A stretch of DNA of 64,000 nucleotides from Cheilinus undulatus (taxonomy: Eukaryota; Chordata; Actinopteri; Labriformes; Labridae). The first letter of the stretch is position 1. The number at the start of each line of letters is the position of its first letter. The position numbers and the translations under genes were made by a program. The notes beneath the pieces are model-generated. The model was not told the DNA's origin. It did not search any database and saw only the letters and a program-made list of their open reading frames with translations. Positions 45,001 through 55,227 of this stretch are shown in pieces. The DNA lies in assembly GCF_018320785.1 (NCBI RefSeq), contig NC_054875.1:30261157-30325156 (forward strand), written 5' to 3'.

Positions 45001-48000
45001 GTTAGTAATAAGCAGATAGAGGAAGAGCAGAGATAAGAGAGCGTAGGATTAGAGGAAGAGTGACAGAGGAACGATCTTGGAAAGTGCTGGGAGACATGAG
45101 GCGAGAAAAAAACGATGTGTTTTCTGTAGACTAAGCATTAATTTTGAAATGCTGAGCCGGAGGCAGCTTGAATGTCATTATTGTCTACACTTTGTAGTTC
45201 CCGACAGAGAAGGTCTTATTCATAGTTTGACATGATTGATGGTGTTATCCTTTTGGTCTTATAAGTGAGCTAAAATGCAAAGTGAGGCTGTTTATTCTGG
45301 CTCACCTGTATCACAGGAGGCTCCAACACGTGCTTTAATGCTGTCTTCAATGTGACAGACATCACATGAGGCTCTGCTCATTGCCTGTGTGTTTGTGTGA
45401 GAGAGTGTACTGTATGTTTGTGTGTGTGTGTGTGTGTGAGTTTCCACCCACTAGACAGAAAAGATGGCCTCTTACTTTTCATATCTCCATGGTTTCAGGA
45501 TTAGAGAGGCATTCTGAGAAAGGCAGTCTGGCAACAGGTAGACAATGCAAAAAAATGTCAAAACTCTGCATACAGGCACACAAAACACCCAGGAACATTT
45601 TGCATTTGAGCATTTTGTTGATAGTTTACTTATTAAGTGGTAATTGGAAATGCATGGGAAAACTTTTCTCTCAGCTCATTTGTTCTATTCTCCTCTTTTG
45701 GCTGCACTTTTTCTATCATGATTATCTGCTTCCTGCCTCATCTCACTCTTAAGTCTTTTAGGGTGTTAATACAATGCATTAACTATCCGTTTCAGGCATT
45801 CAGATACAAAGTGACTGCACTTTGTGCATCCATATTAAACATTAACAATACATTTTCATTGGTGACCTGATACCTGAACTCACTAGCCTGCCTCTTATGC
45901 AAACAACAGCTCATACATAATATCTGTTGCCCTCCTGTGGCTTGCTATCCCTGCATGCTGTGAGGCAACTGGTGATATGATTGAATAAGGGTAAACTAGA
46001 TATGCTTCTTTATGCTTTCATAAACATCCCTTTAAAGCACATATTGATGTGCTATTTAGCAAATAAGTCTGACTGTTGATAAGCTAGTTCCAGTGTCACC
46101 CAGGCCTGGGCACTTTGGCCTAAATATTGTATCACAGATTTTTTTGTGTGTATTTTTTGTAACATGTAATATCATAGTGTTACAAAATAAAAACAGATAA
46201 TGCATTCAAATAACCTGGCACACTAGAAACAACTCATACACAGTGTTTGGGAAAGGGCAGAGCCTTTAAAAAACAACTCAGAAGGTGATTGGATGACCAT
46301 TCTGTCTGTAACATCTTTATGGGCCAAACATAGCAACAAAACACGTGACGTAGGCACCAGCGAGCTGCGCCCCTACCGAAGGATTATAGCTGCATAACGC
46401 AAACCATGGTGACTGGAGACATGTCAGTACGTGACTTTTGCCATTTTTGGTTTACCCTAACCTTGCAAAGCAGATGGATATGCCCGTTTCCATGGTTCTC
46501 ACTGGTGAATCCATCTTGAAAATCTCCCATCTGAACCATTTGGGCCCGGTTAGAAGGTGACAGGACCAATCAGTGTCGAGGGGCAGTACTTTTAGGTGCG
46601 GCAGAGTCGTGATGTAAGCAAGCAGCAACAAGAGGCCGGTGCAGTTATGGCGGAAGACATTAGTGTGGATGCTTCTAAAGCGCCAGTTTTATCAGAACTT
46701 GACGACATTTCTTTGTTAAAAGAACAAAGAACAGCATTGAGTTGTTTTCTTTTCAAAAATGACAAAAGTCGTGTACTGACATGTCTTTAGTCGCCATGGT
46801 TCGCGTTATGCAGTTCTGTATGGAGTTTATTCCTCGGTAGCGGCGACGACATCGCATGTTTTGTTGCTCTGATTGACCCGTAAAGATGTGACAGACAGAA
46901 CGCTCATCCAATCACCCTCAGAGTTTTTTTCAAAAGATTTGCCCTTTGCCTAACGCTGTGTATTGAAGGTTTGGCTTGTCAGGTTAGGTTTACCCCCCAC
47001 CACTAGCATCACTACTGTGTTTTTTTAGGGAAATACATTTTTGCTTAGATTTTGCTTTGCCTAACTTCAACAAAAATAATTGTATGTCCTTTTTTAAGTT
47101 TTGTTTTTAAGAGTAAATTTAGGCTGTATTTGAAATTAAGCTGCTGCTTAGACACTTTCATGTTAAAAGCAGATCTGATTAGTTTGGACAGAAAGGGTAA
47201 GTAATCGATGACCCCTTGTGTGTACCCATACATGCTTCATGCCACCCCTGCTTATGTCAGGCCCCCAGACCCGAAAGTAATTGCAACTACTCTTGCTAGG
47301 TTCCACAAAGACAAACAGTAAAAGTCCTTGTAGATTACAATGATGAAAGTCCAAACAGGAGAACCATACAAAATGTTAAAACCAAAATTAAAGTATGAAT
47401 GAAAATGACAGCACAATCACAGTTACAATAGACACCACTAAGACCAAGATAAACCTACTGGCAGTCAAAAAGAAGGTCTCTTATTGGCCTATATTGAATA
47501 TTGTCTGAGTAACATCTAAATGTAATCTTTCCTCTTACAACAGAGAGTACAGTAACTTCATAATGCCATGGAGGTACATAAAAGGTAACTTCCAAAGTTG
47601 TAATCAGATATTTAGAATTTGATTGTTAAACCTACAAGCACGTCATGGAGAGTGGGCTCTGCTGATGGTAGAGAGAGGAGGTAAAAGACAGTCAGCAACT
47701 CCACTTGTATGGTACAAATCAGAAAACTTCTCAAAAAAATATGTCAATCTTTCCCACATCGATTAGAAAAACTCATAGTCAGTACAGCCCTGCTTTCTCT
47801 CTCCCTTTTTGAAAGTAGATCCCCACCATCAGCGATACATCTGTCCACTTTAAATATAAACCCAACGTAGTCATCATGAAGAGGGAATTTTTTAAAGTCA
47901 GAATCAAGATTGCAGTGATTTTAAAACTGCTGTATTGTCTACACTAGAGATGCACCGATTGTGAATTTAGGGCTGATCTCTTATGTTTGACCATGAAAAC

Positions 48001-48899
48001 AAATCAGTTTGTCCACATGAACTCTCTTCTCTAAATCAAAATTTAGGTGTGCTGATTGTCAGCCTCAAATTGACGCAACATGAGACAGACATCTGCTGCT
48101 GTTCATACCCGCATCATTTACCAATGGCTGATGTTTGGCAAAAAGGACTATATTGGCTGATACTGATGTATCTGTGCATCCCCAATCTACACGATCTACA
48201 GCATACTGTTATTGCACTCTAAGAGCAGCATGTTTTACTCATGTGTATCAAGTAACATATCAAAAATAAGAGGGGGAATTAAATCTATTTCAGTATCATA
48301 ATGGAACACACAAGCAGTGCAGGTACAATGTTAAAAGTTAAAGGCATAAAATGCACACATGCTCTGTTGAAATAAAACAAGTAAATTACATACGTTGATG
48401 GTATTTTGTGCCTGTCATTTTGAGGCTGAGAGGTCTCGCTGGAGTGGCAGGCGTTTCCTAACTGCACTAAATGTGAGCAAGCATCAGCCGCTCCTGTTTT
48501 CCTCTCTGTCAGTCTTGCGTTGAGATGGGCAAAGAACAAGGAAAGAGGGAGATGACAATGTATAAGAAGTGTAAGAGGAATAGTTTTTTTAATTTGCTTT
48601 TATTCTTTGCAACTTATTTTTATTTATTTATTTTTATTTTTTATTTATTTTTTTAACAAAGCGGAGATATTGTGTTTTAGCAAATCTAAACCTACGGATG
48701 TCTGTGTGTCCTTCAGGTGTACTATCAAGAATGTGAAATGTTTGGCCTTGTGGCAAAGATGCTGATAGCAAAGGATCAGTCCTTGGAGGGTCCAATCCAG
48801 TCGTCACTGCAGGAGAACCTAAGGGACATCGGCAAGCGCTGCGTGGAGGCCATGGAGAAATTTATAGAGGACTATGACTCAAGAGAGCTTTCTCACTAA
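36003..48899 (+). CDS. pphln1: Periphilin-1, complete coding region
   Basis: Subunit of the HUSH complex (with TASOR and MPP8), which silences retroelements and other intronless DNA through H3K9 methylation; nuclear. Exons: 36003-36041 (ATG), 36664-36744, 36837-36940, 37085-37293, 41544-41602, 44793-44954, 48717-48899 (TAA). All borders are GT/AG and phases agree; 278 residues, shorter than the common human isoforms. The N-terminal part is disordered, Arg/Ser/Tyr-rich and low complexity (FGGRYYKP, SFYKPGFSYHKYHHSSHRGY, RERERERENERYE), as in human. The conserved C-terminal helical region, which in human binds TASOR and self-associates, runs from ARDRAIQQKRREIDE across the last intron into VYYQECEMFGLVAKMLIAKD and IGKRCVEAMEKFIEDYD. 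The first exon (13 codons) has no recognised homology; it is chosen because its donor keeps phase. Introns are large and full of transposons. Confidence 0.93.
38668..38830. repeat. Partial hAT-like MITE (CAGTGTTGGGTAA end)
   Basis: Begins CAGTGTTGGGTAATTATT and continues with TTAGTTACTTTTTTTTTTCC, AAAGTAATGCAATTTGTTAC and AAGTTACATTACTTTTGCAT. This word set is typical of a common fish element. The opposite end (complement CCCAACACTG) was not found, so it is truncated. In the pphln1 intron 37294-41543. Confidence 0.55.
39520..40511 (-). mobile_element. Tc1-like transposon, 992 bp, with TA target
   Basis: Terminal inverted repeats: the left end CAGGTGCCCCTCACAATTGG matches the complement of the right end CAGGTGCATCTCAAAAAAAT, and both continue into GAATATCATG. 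TA flanks at 39518-39519 and 40512-40513. At 992 bp it is shorter than a full Tc1 element. It contains a partial transposase frame. In a pphln1 intron. Confidence 0.85.
39698..40255 (-). pseudogene. Tc1-like transposase fragment
   Basis: An open frame of 186 codons including stop carries the middle of a Tc1-type transposase: PQSVMIWAAMASAGVGPLYF, STVNAAIYQDILEHFMLPSA and DADFIFQQDLAPAHTAKGT, with the second catalytic Asp in QQDLAPAHT. The N-terminal helix-turn-helix is replaced by unrelated-looking sequence and the C-terminal DLNPIENLW-type motif is missing. Not functional. Confidence 0.8.
42765..44240 (+). mobile_element. Composite Tc1-like remnants
   Basis: The left end carries a 14-bp hairpin (GTATAGTGTGGTGA at 42765, complement at 42790-42803), then CCCTGATTGTTTATTTTCTT, typical of one fish Tc1 family. 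A ruined transposase start follows at about 43090 (ATGCCATCTAGAAAAATTCA). From about 44050 to 44240 the sequence matches the other family seen at 61160-62462 (GCCAGGAATACTGAT, CATCCAAGGAGGTGAATA). Two elements seem fused or nested. An A-run lies at 43464-43482. In the pphln1 intron 41603-44792. Confidence 0.65.
45417..45440. repeat. TG microsatellite
   Basis: Alternating TG run of about 12 units in the pphln1 intron 44955-48716. Confidence 0.9.
46237..46962. mobile_element. 726-bp palindromic foldback element
   Basis: Two arms of about 210 bases (46237-46450 and 46754-46962) are inverted copies. The left starts TACACAGTGTTTGGGAAAGG and the complement of the right starts TACACAGCGTTAGGCAAAGG. 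Matching continues through GGTGATTGGATGA, TTCTGTCTGT, CTGCATAACGC and ACATGTCAGTAC to CATTTTTG. The centre, about 300 bases, is also present at 9838-9990. The arms diverge, so the insertion is not recent. No target duplication resolved. A short frame lies in the centre (own entry). Confidence 0.8.
46647..46790 (+). pseudogene. Short frame in the foldback element, possibly a helicase N-terminal fragment
   Basis: Begins at ATGGCGGAAGACATT and gives 47 residues: MAEDISVDASKAPVLSELDD, then ISLLKEQRTALSCFLFKNDK, then a few arm-coded residues and a stop. LKEQRTALSCFL resembles the Q-motif lead-in (LKxEQRxALxxFL) of the RecQ-type ATP-dependent helicases found in many copies in fish. The Walker A motif that should follow is absent. 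Assignment is by motif memory only. Confidence 0.35.
47946..48186. repeat. MITE-like repeat, copy 2 (family of 2808-3066)
   Basis: Starts AGAGATGCACCGATTGTGAA and ends TGATGTATCTGTGCATCCCC. The outer parts are inverted copies (GATGCACCGAT and ATCTGTGCATC). The inner words AGGGCTGAT, GTGTGCTGATTG and CAGCCTCAAATTG are shared with the copy in qars1. In a pphln1 intron. Confidence 0.6.
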
Positions 48900-49571
48900 T
48901 CACACTCATGCCTTTCTTCTCAATATAACTGATAAAGCTTGTATGTGATTTGATGCTGCCTGTTTGTTTACAAGTAGAAAACATGTATCTCTACTCCTTT
49001 GTTGCTGCCTGGATGAAGTTTCCCCTTTTATGTTGAGCACTGCACAGCACTGTGAGGAAAAAAGGAGGAAACAAGCACAGTGAGGAAAAAAAAGGAAACT
49101 TTGATTGTGATTTTGAATGCTTGATACTGCTTTCAGCCTTGAGAATGTGATGACTGCTAAATACACTGGTTGTTATTGTTTTTATGTCATTATGAAGAAG
49201 CCAAAAATGTGAATACATACTTCTTAAATGCTGAATTATGATCATTGCCGTTATATATTGAATTTTTGATAACTTTGTATTAAAATATGTTTTAAATGTT
49301 GGCAGTGAATTATTTAAAACTACACAAAGATGCTTCATCTTAATTCTGACTTATGAATTAGAAATGCCAATTTAGCCATAGTTTACAATTCCACTCTTGC
49401 ATGGACAAGTTATGTCTCTAAAACAAAACAGCTGGAAATGTTTATCTAATTATCTGTATCTCACCCTGTTCTGTAAACAGCTTGGTCATATCGCATTCAT
49501 TGTTAATTTAAGGTGTTTGCTTTTCATCAGGACCAAGAGGATGCTTTAGTGATGTCAGATTTAAAAATAAA
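48900..49571 (+). other. pphln1: pphln1 3' UTR
   Basis: Follows the TAA stop. Candidate cleavage signals are ATTAAA at 49279-49284 and AATAAA at 49566-49571; I cannot tell which is used. No frame of interest. Confidence 0.6.
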
Positions 49572-50274
49572 TAGAACACAAAGGTTAAAAAAAAAATAAA
49601 CATGTTGAGTAGGCAAGGAATGCAAGACATCATTTAGATGTTGGGAATGCAAGGGCCCTAATCCCATTCTGAGAATGCACCTAAGAGCTTGGTCTTTAAA
49701 TGACCATACTCATCCTTTTTTCCTTACCGTCAGCTACGGATATCCATGAAGGTATATGGAGTACCACCACCAAACACTCCTTCCTCCTCATCCTTTATGT
49801 TTCTATTTTTAACACCAGAGGTTGAATGAGTCGTGCCGTTTCAAATATATGCCCTTTTCTGGTGAACTTCTTATAAGGCCTTTTCCATTCAGCAAGTACT
49901 GGAAGAGGACTTGAAGCATAACACCAGAGAATCTCTGCTTGTCTGAGACAGGATTTGGTCATCTCTATTGTAACCATGGCCTTTTCTACACATAGGCAGA
50001 TACTTTGAAAAATGGAGGACCTTCTGTGCATTTTGACCTTCCATAGTCATGCCAACAGAGTTTAAGGTCACTGAAAATACACCTTTTGGAAAAAGTGATG
50101 AAGATTTTTAGAAACTCTGCTTACAGCATTTGTGAGCCCAGATGTCCCAAAACTGATTTTTGGGCTTGTAACATCACACTGTGTGCCCCTATTTGATGTC
50201 TTGTGTGTGATGTCATCAATATAGTTTCCATGGCAAAGACTTCTTCAAAATTATGCCAAATAAATATAAATATG

Positions 50275-50960
50275 TAATGTAAAATAAGTGACAGCATATT
50301 CATCCCCTATATGTCAGTATTGAATAGATGCACCTTTGGCTGCAATCATAGCACTGTCTGTGAATAGGTCTCCATCAGGCTTGCACATCTGGACACTGCA
50401 GTTTTACTCTATTTTTTTTTTTTTTTTTTTTTGCAAAACTGCTCAAGCTCTATCAGATTGCACATGAATCAGGAGTGAACAGTCCCTTTTCATTTCCAGC
50501 TACAAATTCTTTGCTGGACCAATGTCTGAGGTTTGATTTAGCCACTCCTGAACATTCACCTCGTCGCCTTTCAACCATTTCTGTGTAGCTCTCGCTGTAA
50601 ACATTGGGTCATTGTCTTGCCAGAAAATATATCTTCTCTCAAGCTTTCGTTCTCTTGAAGACAGAATATGATTTTCCTCCAGGATTTTCCTATATTTTGC
50701 CACATTCATTTGCCCTCTACCTTTACAAGCCTTTGAGGGACTGCTGAGAAGCATCCCCGCAGCATGATGCTGCCACCACTGTGCTTCATAGTGGGAATGG
50801 TGTGTTGTGGTGATGTGGACTGTTTGGTGCAGAAATCTGTTTTCACTTTGACATTTAAGGTTTCTTTATGGTAAAAAAAAACAACTTTTATTGACAATGA
50901 TTGATTTATAAAAACAATAAATGATTGAAATATCCAAGGAGGTGAATACCTTTTAGGCTG
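50275..50960 (-). mobile_element. Tc1-like remnant with broken transposase
   Basis: On the minus strand, pieces of transposase can be read: HSGGSIMLRGCFSA, LVKVEGKMNVAKYRKILEEN, and FWQDNDPMFTARATQKWL (second catalytic Asp in QDNDP), with frame changes between them near 50730. The ends carry TAATGTAAAATAAGTGACAG and CATCCAAGGAGGTGAATACC, the terminal words of the family at 58600 and 61160. A T-run is at 50412-50432. Confidence 0.75.
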
Positions 50961-51558
50961 CACCATTTCAGAGACACAAACCCCAAATGGCAGGGAAATT
51001 TTCAAGTTAAAGATGTTGCTGTCTGTGAGTGACGTTCTTATTGAATGTTGCTGTTTTGTTTTTATCATACAGCATGATTACTTTTGAAAATGGAGCAAGA
51101 AAACCTCCCTTTTTTGTAAATACCTGCCTACATATGACCAACATATTATTTTCAATAACATTCATAGGACTAAACTTACTCCAAGGAGGGCTTATCTGAT
51201 ACAGCCTTCATCATCTACACACAGATAGACTCTTGGGTTTCTTTGTGCAACTTTAGCATCATCACTGCTGTCAGAAAGATTCTAGGTTAACATTGAACAC
51301 CTTTCTTCTGTATGTATTAGGATCCCCATTAGCACTAGCAAAAGCATTGGCTATTCTTCCTGGGGTCCAACAGGGGTCTTTCCATAGGTATTGATATATT
51401 TAACTATCAGTGGCAAGGGTGCATTGGGCTGGAGCTGAGACTATTTCAGCATGGGAAATGATCACCTTAAAACAAAAGACTGCTTTACTTTTTTGTGGTG
51501 AGATTGTGTTTATGTGGATATTTTATCCTGTGCATATAATTATTCTATAAATACAGGG

Positions 51559-51562
<4 letters not shown>

Positions 51563-51612
<50 letters not shown>
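51563..51612. repeat. TG/TA compound microsatellite
   Basis: About 14 TG units run straight into about 11 TA units, ending exactly at the left end of the deleted Tc1-like element at 51613. A short TA run (about 52155-52170) also follows its right end. Confidence 0.9.
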
Positions 51613-51613
<1 letters not shown>

Positions 51614-52158
51614 GTGCTTAACAAATTTATTACACCACTGAACCCTAACTAAAGTAAGGTTTATGCCACAGCTGCCCTAAATTAACAGCATTGGTAATCA
51701 CCAAAATCATTTTTTATGTTTCTGCAATGGTTAATACACCAATATGTAGAAGCTCTTTAACCCAAATTATATTTTTAATGCTAAAATATAATTATTATTG
51801 TTATTCATGAATTTTCAAATTTACTGATTTACAAAAAAACTGAAAAAATAGTAAAGCACATTAATATTTCTTGACTAATGTGTCAAATTATAGTTATTCA
51901 CTTGCATTCCTGAAGAGAAAAATGAAATGAGTTTTAGTGGTTGAATGTTATGCTTGATTAATTTCTGACTTCTCAGAGAAGCCCAGTGAGCCGGCTCAAA
52001 TTTGGGTGTCTTCAGTTTGAAATTCCTCATTCCTGTTCAAAATGGTAAAAGGTGGAGAGCTCACTGAAAATGAAAGAGTCCGCATTAAAGCACTTCATGA
52101 TGCTGGATGGTCTTTGACACAAATATGACAGGGGGGTCTAATAAATTTGTTAAGTTAT
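51613..52158 (+). mobile_element. Internally deleted Tc1/mariner-like element
   Basis: Inverted ends: AGTGCTTAACAAATTTATTA at about 51613 and, in the complement of the right end, AACTTAACAAATTTATTAGA from about 52158. Both are flanked by TA runs, so the exact TA duplication cannot be fixed. Inside, at 52042-52128, 28 codons read MVKGGELTENERVRIKALHD then AGWSLTQI before a stop: the first helix of a Tc1-type DNA-binding domain. The rest of the transposase is deleted. Confidence 0.75.
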
Positions 52159-52369
52159 ATATATATATATGTTAATCAAAAAAGAGCAAAAGTACCCTTT
52201 AATTTGGCATATAACTGCATCCCTGTTGAATAAGATGGAAGTTGTACTTTAAAAGTATACAGTATATGCAATAAAATGTTTTAAAACACATGCCCACTCA
52301 TGCTGTCACATCTTCACAAAGTGATGGCCTCATATATTTGCTCATAATTTCAGTCCTTAGTATTGACAT

Positions 52370-52789
52370 TTATGAGGGTAAATGGCTCAGCTTTCCATCA
52401 GTATCCTCTGATGATTGACAGCTGTGACAAACCCAAGTCATCCCTGCTGTGCTGGTGCCAAATATCTTAATGTTGTGATCACTTTCATTTCCTGTGATAT
52501 TGTGTTGTTGTGTTAGGTTGGAACACATCTCCAATAAAATCCACTGCAAACATGATCCTTGCATAATCAAATCTGTAGCATTACTTAACTCAGCATGATT
52601 CAGCTTTTGGAAAGCATTTCTGCTCTCCCCCCATCTCTCTGCAATTTTCTCTTCAGCTTTGACAAACTCAAGCCTCTTTAAAGTCTGCCTCACCACAGCT
52701 TTGCACCTTAGGAGCTTTTGCACCTTATGTGCTATGATGATTTGTGAATAACTTTCATCTTTCCAGGGATCTAGTTTGAACTGAAAAGG
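52370..52789 (-). other. Unassigned open frame, possible orphan exon
   Basis: On the minus strand a frame stays open from an acceptor-like TTTTCAG (high end near 52783) through about 138 codons to a stop at 52370. It reads LDPWKDESYSQIIIAHKVQK near the start and KAEEKIAERWGESRNAFQKL in the middle, a charged, helix-like composition. I do not recognise the family. No neighbouring exon was found. Open frames of this size occur by chance at this scale, so this is a candidate only. Confidence 0.25.
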
Positions 52790-53059
52790 GGAATTATTTG
52801 AAAAATATCATGAGTCGATGAATTTTCTCAGAATTTTACCACTTAAAGCATCTCTGTATGTAAGGAAGAAAATTAGTATGGAGCCTATATGACTGTTTTC
52901 ATTATGCATGGCGTCTTTTACTTTCAGGGTACATATTATAAGATAATTGTGACATTCTGTGGCCTGATTATCCCATCCCTGACCTGTGTGTTAAGAATGA
53001 TCTTTCCCTTCCTGATCTGCTCCCACAACAATTGTAGCCACATCGACTGAGATTATAAA

Positions 53060-53620
53060 TATTAAACATTTTTATAACAGCTAGCCAAATCTAATTTGTT
53101 TACAGATGAACGGATGTAGCTAACATCTAGCCAAGTTTAGCTTGTTTACTCATCACTAAATGTAGTAGGTAAATAACAGCTAGCCACATTTAGTTTATTT
53201 ACCAATGAATGGATGTTGCTAACAGCTAGCCACATTTAGCTTGTTTACTCTTCAGTGGATGTAGCTAGTAGCTAAAATCTAGCCACATCTTGCTGGTTTA
53301 CTCATCAATAGATGTAGGAGGTAGCTAACAGCTAGCCACATTTAGCTTGTTTACTCATTAATAGATGTAACAGGTAGCTAACAGCTAGCTTCATTTATTT
53401 TGTATACTCATCATTGGATGTAGCTTAAAGCTAGCCAATTTAACTTATTTACTTTTAAAAGAATGTAAGAGGTAGCTAAAAGCTAGTCACTTTTAGCTTA
53501 TTTGCCTATCAATTGTTGTAGCCAACAGTAAGCCAAATTTACTGTGTTTGCTCATTCACTGACGTAGCAGTAGCTAACAGCTATCCAAATTTAGCTCGTT
53601 TGCTCTAAAGTCATGTATCA
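53060..53620. repeat. Minisatellite, about 60-bp units (AACAGCTAGCCACATTTAGC)
   Basis: About nine diverged units, each with GTAGCTAACAGCTAGCCACA or a close form, then TTTAGCTTGTTTACTCATCA and ATGGATGTAG. Unit starts near 53078, 53125, 53186, 53237, 53276, 53327, 53379, 53431, 53479 and 53575. Period is roughly 50-62 bases. No coding frame. Confidence 0.85.
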
Positions 53621-53729
53621 TGCTGCTTGATTTTGAGTTTTGGGAGTAGACACTGGATGTTGGTTAGCAGAATCTGTTAGCTGCGCATAGTGTTGTCATC
53701 TTATTGTACACCACTCAATTTGAAAAAGC

Positions 53730-54720
53730 AATCTGTTATTGCTTGTCATCATGGAGGGGTCACTCATATTTTCTGATTTTCAACTTAAACCTGGGTTTCA
53801 TGCACACAAAGAAATATCAACATTTATCCCCTTTGGTTTTGAATATAAATGTCAACTTAAAGCAGTGTTTTGACCTCAACCTGATCATCACATACGCCGT
53901 CAATTCCAAGACATCCAGTGTTCGTTGTTGAGATCTAGGCAACGGTTGATTTGATGTCAAGCTGGTTTTAATTTTCACCAAAGTTTAATGTGTCTGTCTA
54001 ATGACTTTCAACATCAACCTCATATCCAGCCAGTGTGCTGCCTTTCCACTGATGTCCAGAGGCAGTTCTTGTGCTTCCCTGGGGTTATTTTAATGAATTA
54101 TGTGTTTCTTGTACTCATTCTTTAGCTCTATTCAAAGTTAAGCATTTTAAATGTGTTCAATTTTAAACAATTCTAAAAAAATTATATTTAGATGAATGAA
54201 GTTTCCATTAGACTCAGATCTACTTTATGGACAGTAGTTTTTGCTTCTGTAAAAACTGGTGGACATTTGGCCATATTTGGTTGTGGTCATCATTCTGATT
54301 GTCTTGTCAAATCTCAACACCTGCCAAATTTTTGGGTTTGTGTCAACAACCTGATTTCCATATTCAACATCTGTTGGGTTTATGTGTTGAAGCAGCATTG
54401 GGTTTGATAACGAGTTGGTTTCTATCAGCGAAAAGTTCACCATTTGTTTACTTTTTGTATGTTGATGAAACCAGAAGTTGCCTTTCATAGTCAACCTTAT
54501 TCTTATTCCCACCCAATATTCTGCCTTTACCTTGAGCCTAGTACCAGCACTTCTTGTTCTGTGTTATTCTGTTCTCTTTCTTTGGCTCTATTAATAGTTC
54601 AACATTTAAATATGTTCAGTGCTTCATTTGTGACCAAAAGCCACTAAAATCAATGCATTTCCCATTAGACCCAGATGTACTCTGTTGGCAGTACTTATTG
54701 CTACCATGGTGATCCCATCT
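53730..54720. repeat. Two-copy tandem duplication, about 460-bp period
   Basis: The segment at about 54115-54250 (TTTAGCTCTATTCAAAGTTA ... CCATTAGACTCAGATCTACT) is repeated with changes at about 54575-54710 (TTTGGCTCTATTAATAGTTC ... CCATTAGACCCAGATGTACT). Both include a GGCAGTA/GACAGTA step. Upstream parts match more loosely (TCAACATCAACCTCATATCC and CATAGTCAACCTTATTCTTA). No gene. Confidence 0.6.
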
Positions 54721-55227
54721 CCCATTGACCTTGTTCAATGAATTTTATATCAATAGACCTTTCTCCCAGCATGTTAAGGGAGAAAAATCATGTATAAGAT
54801 GTAATTAATAAAATTAAAGATAACTATAGTCCATTCAAGACAGCCAGTCCCCACAATGTGCAGACCTAATAGCACGTCTTACTGGGACAATTAAAGGCCC
54901 AAGGATACCATGCCATTCCTTTCACCTGAGTTTTCCTGCTGTGCTGCATAGAAATGCATGTTTAAAAAAAAGATCTTAAACCACCACCAACAAAAAAGGG
55001 CTATAGAATTTTTTTCAGTACTTTTTGATGACGTATCCTGTATATGTGGCCCCTCCCCATTCCCAGCTGGGGAGCCCAGCCTGGCCCAAGCATGGTTCAT
55101 CTTTTGTAAATGCGTCATCACACTGCATTACAACCCATGCTCCCTTTGTGGAAGGGAGCAGAAAGTGTCTGCGTCAAAACGTGTACAACTTACAGAGACA
55201 ATGGGGTGGTTGTTCATTGAAGTACAC

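Larger units (their letters stand above)
49572..55227. other. Intergenic region pphln1-prickle1
   Basis: About 5.6 kb between convergent genes. It holds a Tc1-like remnant, a TG/TA microsatellite beside a deleted Tc1 element, a 60-bp minisatellite, a two-copy tandem duplication and one unassigned open frame (separate entries). The part 49600-50270 shows nothing I can name. Human has ZCRB1 between these two genes; I found no RRM or CCHC coding sequence here. Confidence 0.65.
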
